DNA of 10,078 bases from Methanobacteriota archaeon (GTDB lineage Archaea; Thermoplasmatota; Poseidoniia; Poseidoniales; Poseidoniaceae). The stretch is taken from assembly GCA_018662715.1 (NCBI GenBank), contig JABJFP010000107.1, positions 1 through 10,078 on the forward strand. The letters are read 5' to 3'. The notes below the pieces were generated by a model. The model searched no databases and was not told the DNA's origin. It saw only the letters and a list, made by a program, of their open reading frames with translations. The position numbers were made by a program, and so were the translations under genes. Each line of letters opens with the position of its first letter. Within the stretch, counting starts at the first letter, position 1. Below, in pieces: positions 1 to 6,176 of the stretch.

Positions 1-1392
1 GACAACGCTCCGGCAATTATATTCATTGACGAAATTGATTCGATTTGTCCAAAGCGAGAAGATGTTTCTGGAGAAGTTGAACGACGTGTTGTTGCTCAAA
101 TGCTCACCCTGATGGATGGAATGCAAGGTCGCGACAATGTCGTGGTGATCGGTGCAACCAATCGTCGTGACGCACTTGACCCAGCACTCCGACGACCAGG
201 TCGGTTCGACAGGGAAATCGAAATCGGCGTCCCAGACCGTGATGGACGAAGTGAAATCATGGATGTTCACACGCGACAAATGCCAATCGCAGAAGATTTT
301 GACATCTCTTGGGTACTTGACAACACCTACGGATTCGTAGGGGCAGATTTGGCTGCGCTCGTTCGTGAAGCAGCAATGCGTGCTCTACGAAGATACCTTC
401 CAGAAATAGACTTGGAAGAGGAAACTATTCCTCCAGAAGTTCTTGAGAAAATGGAAGTCTGCATGGATGACTTCAAAGAAGCCATTCGCGACATTGAACC
501 GTCTGCCCTTAGGGAAATTTACGTTGAAGTCCCTGAAGTTTCATGGGACGAAGTCGGCGGACTCAACGAAGTCAAGGACCGTCTCAAGGAATCGGTGGAA
601 TGGCCACTCACCAAACCTGAACTCTTTGAGCACTTTGGGATTAAGCCACCACGAGGAATTGTACTCTTTGGAGCACCTGGGACAGGAAAAACCCTCCTTG
701 CGAAGGCAATCGCCAACGAGGCCCAGGCGAATTTCATCAGTATCAAGGGCCCCGAACTCATCTCGAAGTGGGTCGGAGAATCTGAACGCGCAATTCGGGA
801 GATTTTCAAGAAGGCAAAGCAATCAGCGCCCTCCATCATTTTCCTTGATGAGTTTGAATCCATCGCATCCATGAGAAGCGGCGGTTCTGCTTCAGAAGGC
901 AGCGATGTCTCAAACCGAGTCGTAAACCAACTCCTTGCGAGCATGGACGGCGTGGAATCACTTGACGGCGTCATCATTGTTGCTGCAACCAATCGCCCGG
1001 AAATGATTGACCCTGCTCTTCTACGAAGTGGTCGCTTTGAGCGAGTCCTCCACGTACCTCCTCCCGACACCGGTGCTCGTGAAGTCATCTTCAACATCCA
1101 CAGTGAAGGAATGCCGTTGAGCAAGTTCTCGTTCAAGGATATTCTCACAGGCATGGATGGATTCACAGGAGCTGACATTGAGGCTGTTTGCCGAGAAGCA
1201 GCACTTATCTGCATGCGTGCTGGTAAGAAGCGTGTCACTAAGACGCACTTTGAGGAAGCAATCTCTCGTGTACGGCCAACGGTTACACCGGACATGCTGG
1301 ATTACTATCAGAAGATGGAAACCCGATTGACGTCAGGATTAAGCAATATCAAGCGAAATCGTGACTTCAGTCGTGGCATGGAAACCATGTGA
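1..1392 (+). CDS. cdc48: Cdc48/VAT-type double AAA+ ATPase, 5' end cut by window
   Basis: The last 463 residues of an archaeal Cdc48/VAT (p97-like) ATPase, a hexameric cytoplasmic unfoldase that threads ubiquitin-like-tagged or damaged proteins through its pore, often for the proteasome. The reading frame is open from base 1. It enters inside the first ATPase domain (D1) at its Walker B, IIFIDEID (window residues 6-13), followed by sensor 1 N54 and arginine fingers R65 and R68 in RRPGRFDR. D2 is complete: Walker A GAPGTGKT (224-231), pore loop KWVGESE, Walker B IIFLDE (279-284), sensor 1 N331, arginine fingers R342 and R345. The N-domain and D1 Walker A lie upstream; against the roughly 745 residues of Thermoplasma VAT, about 280 are missing. 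After Walker B the sequence is FES where DEIDS/DELDS is usual. The protein ends FSRGMETM, with no HbYX proteasome-docking tail. The family call is secure; the truncation is only the window edge. Confidence 0.95.
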   Translation, partial: DNAPAIIFIDEIDSICPKREDVSGEVERRVVAQMLTLMDGMQGRDNVVVIGATNRRDALDPALRRPGRFDREIEIGVPDRDGRSEIMDVHTRQMPIAEDFDISWVLDNTYGFVGADLAALVREAAMRALRRYLPEIDLEEETIPPEVLEKMEVCMDDFKEAIRDIEPSALREIYVEVPEVSWDEVGGLNEVKDRLKESVEWPLTKPELFEHFGIKPPRGIVLFGAPGTGKTLLAKAIANEAQANFISIKGPELISKWVGESERAIREIFKKAKQSAPSIIFLDEFESIASMRSGGSASEGSDVSNRVVNQLLASMDGVESLDGVIIVAATNRPEMIDPALLRSGRFERVLHVPPPDTGAREVIFNIHSEGMPLSKFSFKDILTGMDGFTGADIEAVCREAALICMRAGKKRVTKTHFEEAISRVRPTVTPDMLDYYQKMETRLTSGLSNIKRNRDFSRGMETM

Positions 1393-1460
1393 TTTGGCCT
1401 CACCGTACCGACGCATTCATTTGGCTTCGCTGAGACGGAAGGTCCACAGAGGTAGATGAC

Positions 1461-1700
1461 ATGGCAATCTTCGGCAGGGAAGTCATAGGACGCTTGGTCG
1501 TCGACCGAACGGGAACCGATCTCGGTAGTTTAACAGACATCCACTTTGACCTCAAAACAGGAGCAATTAGCGAACTCATCGTGACGGTTGTAGCGACGGT
1601 AAGCGCAGCAGCACTTCCTTTTGAGAGCCGTGAAAATATCGTAATGATTCCCGTAGACGCTGTCTCAAGAGTAGCAACAAAAATTCATCTGAACCGCTGA
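1461..1700 (+). CDS. Small PRC-barrel domain protein
   Basis: A 79-residue protein that is essentially one PRC-barrel fold. Residues 5-30 follow the family pattern (REVIGRLVVDRTGTDLGSL, then an acidic-ended strand), and IPVDAVSRVATKIHL (63-77) matches the usual closing segment. PRC-barrel domains are small beta-barrels found in photosynthetic reaction centre H subunits, in RimM and as stand-alone archaeal proteins; the stand-alone archaeal forms have no firm role, though the fold usually mediates protein or RNA contacts. The ATG at 1461 has a good Shine-Dalgarno GAGGT at 1449-1453. There is no signal peptide or membrane segment. It lies 68 bases after the Cdc48 gene with no visible promoter between them, so read-through from cdc48 is likely. 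The short hydrophobic stretch IVTVVATVSAAAL (40-52) is more alanine-rich than typical for the barrel. Confidence 0.85.
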   Translation: MAIFGREVIGRLVVDRTGTDLGSLTDIHFDLKTGAISELIVTVVATVSAAALPFESRENIVMIPVDAVSRVATKIHLNR

Positions 1701-1710
1701 AACAACCAGG

Positions 1711-1716
1711 TTTTTT
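1711..1716 (+). terminator. Possible oligo-T terminator after PRC-barrel gene
   Basis: A run of six T follows the PRC-barrel stop codon by ten bases, and a weak TGTCC/GGACA hairpin (1741-1756) lies further on. Euryarchaeal termination commonly uses U-rich tracts, so this could separate the cdc48-PRC transcript from the next operon. The run is short and no clear TATA box is visible between 1717 and 1787, so read-through is equally possible. Confidence 0.3.
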
Positions 1717-1787
1717 GTGATACAATGGATGAGCATTTTCTGTCCTTGTTTGGACAACCTTCTAAAGATAGGTGAAACCGTGGAAGA

Positions 1788-3428
1788 GTGGGTAGTTTCT
1801 CCCAAGTGATGTCCATGGTCGGCCTGCCTGCTAATTTTAACGCGAGAAGGATTGCCCTTCAAGCGTCATTTTGGCTCGTTATGCTCATCCTCTTGATGAC
1901 AATCTTACTCAATTTCATCAACTTGAGCGCCACAAACCAACTCTCGGCTTATGATGATGATTGGAACGATATGTCTGCGTTCCGACAGGATATCAAGGAC
2001 ATGGGGATTCAAACCAACTCACTCGTGAGCAGTCCGTTGCTGCTTGGCGACATCGAAGACCCTCGTAACACAACATACATCCTTGCAGGCGTAGAGCGTG
2101 ACACCCTCACACTTCCACAATTTGATGAGGACGGTTTCATTACTATTGCATCGGACAGTGGATATTCACCCTCAGAGATCAACGCCATCGTTGAATTTGT
2201 AGAAGCCGGTGGAACGGCGCTTGTCTTGGAGGATTATGGCTACGGAAGTTCTGTTGCAGAGGCGTTCGGAGTGAGTTACATGGGCGATCAGGTATACGAT
2301 ACCAACTACGTCGCAGAACTTGATTTCAATTACATTTGGATGTGCATTCAGGAGAACCCATGTGGCATGAACGGTACTGAGATTGACCCGAGCACCCTGT
2401 CATCTCACGAGCGCTGGGCCAATGTCGGTGAACAAGGAGAACACCCTTGCTCCCTCTTGGATGGAGAAAGCATGACTGAGGCTGAAGCTGGCCTTTGTAC
2501 TCAACATTGGAACAGTGGCGTCATTGAATACAACGGCACCTATCAGATGCTACTCAACAACGTCACGGGACTTGAGAAAATCCCAGGCGTTCGGGGCCCG
2601 CTAAGTGAAGTTGCAGTTCGTGCTATGACCAGCAACGGGGCAACCGTTGACGTTAACGGAGATGGCGAAATACAATTTGGAAGCGAAATAACACCGGCAA
2701 CACCAGACCGATGGGGCCAATTCAACCTCACTATCGAAGCATGTGCACGAACCAGTTGCGACCCATCCGATGGTGGAAGAATTGTCTTCATGGCTGACGG
2801 GTCTGCACTCATTAACGCCATGTACGATTACGAAGGTTTCAACGAAGGAAAATACGGTGAAACCGCAACGCTCATGCCTGCAAATGACAATCGCAAGTGG
2901 GCCATGGATTTCATCGCTGAAGCCTTGATGAGTCAACTGGAAGGCGAAGAAGGTGAACCTGCTGAGAACGCAATGGTCATTTTTGATGAATCACGACACC
3001 CTCAAAGTGCCCTTGCGGCTGATTCTTACAACACGGTTTACTTCCTTCTTGTCTACTTCACTGGAGAGGGGTTGGCCATGCTCCTTCTCTTCCTCATCCT
3101 GTTCGTGACCTTCGAAGCAGTCCTCATCAAGAAACGTGACCCAGAACCTTGGCGCCATGTATTCAGCATCATCTACTACGGGTTTGGTGATGCCAACAGA
3201 TATGCTTACTATTCCAAAGTGGAGAAAATCCGCCAAGTGTTCCTATCCAAGGTTCGAAATCAAAACGGACTCAATCGTGAAGAATTCCAAGGTATGCAAG
3301 CCAATGAACTCGTTTCAATGATTAACGACCCTGTTCTCGCCAAATTTGCGGTTGAATCAAACAACCGATACACGCTTGAACAGACGGTTGCTCTGGTCAA
3401 ACGGATTAAGGCGTGGGGACGTCAGTGA
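1788..3428 (+). CDS. DUF4350-type membrane protein with cysteine-bearing extracytoplasmic insertion
   Basis: A 546-residue protein with a membrane helix near the N terminus (about 27-46) and a second near 416-447, leaving about 370 residues outside the membrane between them and a 100-residue basic cytoplasmic tail. Residues about 60-165 resemble the GATase-like DUF4350 core, with SPSEINAIVEFVEAGGTALV (128-147) and EDYGYGS just after. The core seems to resume at GGRIVFMADGSALINA (329-344), DNRKWAMDFIAEAL (367-380) and VIFDESRHPQ (397-406). Between them lies an insertion (about 170-325) holding all six cysteines of the protein (C186, C192, C221, C237, C319, C324) and an EF-hand-like DVNGDGEI (288-295). 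DUF4350 proteins usually sit with DUF58 and MoxR genes; their biochemical role is not established. The GTG start at 1788 is uncertain: GGTGA (1771-1775) is 12 bases upstream, and an in-frame ATG at 1809 would shorten it by seven residues. Confidence 0.82.
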   Translation: MGSFSQVMSMVGLPANFNARRIALQASFWLVMLILLMTILLNFINLSATNQLSAYDDDWNDMSAFRQDIKDMGIQTNSLVSSPLLLGDIEDPRNTTYILAGVERDTLTLPQFDEDGFITIASDSGYSPSEINAIVEFVEAGGTALVLEDYGYGSSVAEAFGVSYMGDQVYDTNYVAELDFNYIWMCIQENPCGMNGTEIDPSTLSSHERWANVGEQGEHPCSLLDGESMTEAEAGLCTQHWNSGVIEYNGTYQMLLNNVTGLEKIPGVRGPLSEVAVRAMTSNGATVDVNGDGEIQFGSEITPATPDRWGQFNLTIEACARTSCDPSDGGRIVFMADGSALINAMYDYEGFNEGKYGETATLMPANDNRKWAMDFIAEALMSQLEGEEGEPAENAMVIFDESRHPQSALAADSYNTVYFLLVYFTGEGLAMLLLFLILFVTFEAVLIKKRDPEPWRHVFSIIYYGFGDANRYAYYSKVEKIRQVFLSKVRNQNGLNREEFQGMQANELVSMINDPVLAKFAVESNNRYTLEQTVALVKRIKAWGRQ

Positions 3429-3438
3429 GGTGAGATGA

Positions 3439-4692
3439 ATGTGGACACGTAAGGCTGCTTTCACCTTCACTGGAGGAATCGCTCTCGTATTGATCGGGAT
3501 GATGATTTCCAATCAGCAGATGATGATCTTGGGCCTCAGTTTGGTAGCCTTCATCGTCGTCAATTCGTGGATTTCAGGCCATGGTGATGTTGAAGTTCAG
3601 CGAACACTTTCTGCTGACAACCTGTACAAAGGCGATGATTTGTATGTTGAACTCCTTGTCACGAACCGGAGCAACAGGAAAACACAGATGTTAGACATCT
3701 ACGATAACATCCCGCACGAGATGAAGTTGCGAAGTGGTTTGAATCAAATGCAGCTCAACCTCAAACCCGGTGAGTCTGCTCGTATTCGCTATGTTCTCCG
3801 TTGCCCATTAAGAGGTCACTATTCCATCGGACCTGTGTCACTGCGTGCACGGAACACATTCAATCTCGGTGTTGAGGACATGTATGTTGACCATCACAGT
3901 GACATTGTCATCTTCCCACAAATTAAGGACATTGAGGAAGCATTCTTGCGAAGCCGCACACCCAAGATGTACACGGGAGCAACAACTCTGCGAACACCAG
4001 GCCAAGGGTCTGAATTTTATTCATTGCGAGAGTATGTTCCTGGAGACCCATTCAAGAACATCAATTGGAAAGCATTTGCCCGAACTGGTGAACTGATGGT
4101 GAACGAAAAATGTCGGGATGCGGTAACCGACCTCTATCTCATTCTTGACAGCAGAGACCTCGCACGCATCGGAACCGTTCTCAAAAATCCGCTCGAGATG
4201 GGGACTGTGTCCGCAGCAAGTCTTGCAGCCTTCTTTTTGAAACGCCGAGATTCTGTCGCTCTTGCAATTTATGATGAGAAATTGTCGTACCTTCCACCAG
4301 ACACAGGTGACAAGCAGTACTTCAAGATTCTAAGCGCACTAGCAGGAGTTACACCGAAGGGAACTATGCCGCTTCAAGCGGTTACGAACTCGCTCAGTGG
4401 AAGATTTAGTCGGGGAAGTCCAGTGTTCGTCATCTCCTCATGCGAAGGTGACGGAACCGTTCCTGCCGCTGTTCGCGACCTGGTAGGACGAGGACACGAG
4501 GTAACTGTCCTATCTCCTTCCAGCGTTGACTTTGAACGCCTCGTAAGCAGAATTCCACGTATGTCGTATGAAGTCCTGAAACTAGAACGACAGAACCGAC
4601 TCACAACGCTCGCAGGTTCAGGAGCACAAGTCATTGATTGGATGCCAGACATGGATCTGTCACAGGCGTTAATGCAGGTAAGGGGGTACTGA
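3439..4692 (+). CDS. DUF58 (vWA-like) protein with two N-terminal membrane helices
   Basis: A 417-residue DUF58 protein. Two hydrophobic segments (about 7-22 and 28-45) anchor it as an N-terminal hairpin. A beta-rich segment follows (50-160), and the DUF58 signature REYVPGDPFKNINWKAFART occupies 197-216. Then comes a vWA-like half with LYLILDSRD (232-240) as first strand, VALAIYD (273-279) and a third strand PVFVISS (328-334). DUF58 proteins partner with MoxR AAA+ ATPases in assembly or maturation of membrane-associated complexes; the target here is unknown. The metal-binding DxSxS motif expected after the first vWA strand reads D237-S-R-D-L and looks degenerate. The ATG at 3439 follows the DUF4350 stop by ten bases, and its Shine-Dalgarno GAGGTGAG (3427-3434) overlaps that stop, so the two genes are very probably translationally coupled. 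Confidence 0.93.
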   Translation: MWTRKAAFTFTGGIALVLIGMMISNQQMMILGLSLVAFIVVNSWISGHGDVEVQRTLSADNLYKGDDLYVELLVTNRSNRKTQMLDIYDNIPHEMKLRSGLNQMQLNLKPGESARIRYVLRCPLRGHYSIGPVSLRARNTFNLGVEDMYVDHHSDIVIFPQIKDIEEAFLRSRTPKMYTGATTLRTPGQGSEFYSLREYVPGDPFKNINWKAFARTGELMVNEKCRDAVTDLYLILDSRDLARIGTVLKNPLEMGTVSAASLAAFFLKRRDSVALAIYDEKLSYLPPDTGDKQYFKILSALAGVTPKGTMPLQAVTNSLSGRFSRGSPVFVISSCEGDGTVPAAVRDLVGRGHEVTVLSPSSVDFERLVSRIPRMSYEVLKLERQNRLTTLAGSGAQVIDWMPDMDLSQALMQVRGY

Positions 4693-4694
4693 GG

Positions 4695-5912
4695 ATGGCA
4701 GGTGAAGTAGGTCTCCAATCAGATGTTCTTATGGAAGGCACTGCCCGTCCAAGAACACTCCATCTGAAGAATTTGAGACGCCAATGGCAAATTCTTTGCC
4801 TTCAAATCGTTGCAACAATCGCGCTCATCACCATGTATGTCCAAGTGGTCCAAACTTACGTCGTTGGCTCCATTGACCACACCATCTTGTTTGACTCCAT
4901 TGAATTGCTGATCTCAGACCAGCTCCCTCTTGGCGATTGGTTAACTGGAGAAGGAAGAGACGGCCTTTCGAGATTCTTTGTTCCAATGGTCATGGGACTT
5001 GGCTTAGGCGGAATTATGGCATTCATCGCATTCCAAAGCCCTAAGGTTCAACAGAGGATTAAGTTGGGATTCATCATCGGACTGATTGTTCTTCTCGTCG
5101 GTCGCCTTCTTCTTTCTTGGTTCGCAGGAATGTTGTTTGAATTCAATCTCCGACTCCCCGACGAAAGTGAATTGGAAACCCTTCAGTGGCCTCTTCTCAT
5201 GATTTTGTCGCTCATCATCCTCTTCATCTATCTCTTGCCCGTAATCATGGGTACACGGGGCATATGGGGCCTATCACGCCGTTCAATCGCTTGGGCAATC
5301 GGCTTCACGCTCCTTTTCCTAGGAATTCACGCGATTCTTACCTTCCCACTCATCAAAGGGCAACTTGGGTCTTACGGTGGCGTTCTAGCCACGCTTGAAA
5401 GTCAAACATCCGACCCAACAATCGGACTGTTTGGTCTTAATTTGGTCACAAAAGAACAGTTTGACCTCATCCTCATAGCAGTGCTCATCATGGTATTCCA
5501 AGAAGCAAGTTACGGCGTAATTCGCAACCTCGAGTATGCATTCCGACTACCAGAATCCTGCAAGCGCGATCCAGAATATGTGCGCCAAATGGATAACGTC
5601 CTCAACACTCACTTGCGACACACGTTCTTTTTCTTAGGTTTGACAGGCCTAGCGACGATGGTAGCATTAGGATTCCACAAAGTTCTCCTGACCGTGGTAT
5701 CAGACACAACTGGTAGTCAATGGGCAGGACAGGTCTCTGAATCAATTGAATTAACTCTCACTTACGGATTAGTCATCTCGGCTTTACTGTTCCTTAGCAT
5801 CATGGCAGTGCTGAGATTCTTTATCCCATGGCAGCGTGTCATAGGACTGATTCAGTCCCGTGGAGTCAAGGATGATACGAAGCCCGCAATCAATGACTTC
5901 ACACAACTTTGA
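4695..5912 (+). CDS. Eight-helix integral membrane protein of unknown function
   Basis: A 405-residue polytopic protein that I do not recognise. Hydrophobic helices lie near 32-55, 94-114, 123-148, 165-186, 198-220, 255-277, 308-332 and 353-377. The N-terminal 30 residues and the C-terminal tail are polar. The most distinctive stretch is the loop after helix 6 (about 268-305), rich in charged residues, with FQEASYGVIRNLEYAFRLPE and a single cysteine at 289. I chose the ATG at 4695: it lies two bases after the DUF58 stop, with AGGGGGT (4681-4687, reading through the DUF58 end) as ribosome binding site. Upstream TTG/GTG codons in frame would overlap DUF58 coding sequence and lack a better site. 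As last gene of the DUF4350-DUF58 operon it occupies the place where a DUF4129 or similar polytopic partner often stands, so it may be the membrane component of that module; this is inference from position. Confidence 0.85.
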   Translation: MAGEVGLQSDVLMEGTARPRTLHLKNLRRQWQILCLQIVATIALITMYVQVVQTYVVGSIDHTILFDSIELLISDQLPLGDWLTGEGRDGLSRFFVPMVMGLGLGGIMAFIAFQSPKVQQRIKLGFIIGLIVLLVGRLLLSWFAGMLFEFNLRLPDESELETLQWPLLMILSLIILFIYLLPVIMGTRGIWGLSRRSIAWAIGFTLLFLGIHAILTFPLIKGQLGSYGGVLATLESQTSDPTIGLFGLNLVTKEQFDLILIAVLIMVFQEASYGVIRNLEYAFRLPESCKRDPEYVRQMDNVLNTHLRHTFFFLGLTGLATMVALGFHKVLLTVVSDTTGSQWAGQVSESIELTLTYGLVISALLFLSIMAVLRFFIPWQRVIGLIQSRGVKDDTKPAINDFTQL

Positions 5913-6176
5913 TCATTGGTTGGACTGAATGAATCGCCCAATCATCTCACTTGTTGCTAGCAACAGCAATGGGAAGCAAACAAACCCAATCGTAAACCCA
6001 ATCCAATTCGCATTGAACTGTTCGCTAATGTTACCTCCATAAACGAGAGTTATGACAACGACTGCAACCAGCATGAATCGTTCAAGAAACAGCGGATATG
6101 GCCGACCTTTTCCTTCTTCCCGCCCAAGGAGTGTTGTCGGTTCACTTGACAACTTTAGCACCTCAGAAGTCAACAT
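5913..6176 (-). CDS. Small two-helix membrane protein
   Basis: An 87-residue protein (from the ATG at 6176) that I do not recognise. A polar N-terminal stretch of about 28 residues with two glutamates and several basic residues is followed by a membrane helix (about 32-48, FMLVAVVVITLVYGG) and a second (about 58-80, IGFTIGFVCFPLLLLATSEM), then a short polar tail. The start is uncertain. ATG 6176 overlaps the end of the upstream coiled-coil gene by 14 bases; GTG 6161 or TTG 6152 would begin just after that gene's stop, and TTG 6152 has GAGGTG seven bases before it. Either way it is tightly coupled to the coiled-coil gene and probably co-transcribed. It could serve as membrane partner of that otherwise soluble protein, but this rests on position only. 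Its stop codon directly abuts the stop of the convergent eight-helix gene. Confidence 0.72.
   Translation of the reverse strand: MLTSEVLKLSSEPTTLLGREEGKGRPYPLFLERFMLVAVVVITLVYGGNISEQFNANWIGFTIGFVCFPLLLLATSEMIGRFIQSNQ
5952..5965. repeat. Perfect 14-bp palindrome just inside convergent gene end
   Basis: TGTTGCTAGCAACA is a perfect palindrome 40 bases beyond the plus-operon stop and inside the last codons of the convergent small membrane protein gene (coding for leucine-alanine-threonine there). As RNA it could form a five-pair stem with a CTAG loop on either transcript. It might help 3'-end formation where no intergenic space exists, or be a chance product of a leucine/alanine codon run. Confidence 0.35.

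Noticed and set aside
519..1295. 258-codon open frame antisense to cdc48
   Set aside because: It mirrors the conserved AAA+ coding frame, is rich in serine and arginine as shadow frames are, and has no recognisable domain.
1741..1756. TGTCC/GGACA hairpin before the DUF4350 gene
   Set aside because: Five pairs with a six-base loop is too weak to call as a terminator or riboswitch by itself.
4638..4694. N-terminal extension of the eight-helix protein from a TTG codon
   Set aside because: The extension overlaps DUF58 coding sequence; the ATG at 4695 with AGGGGGT just upstream is a better start.
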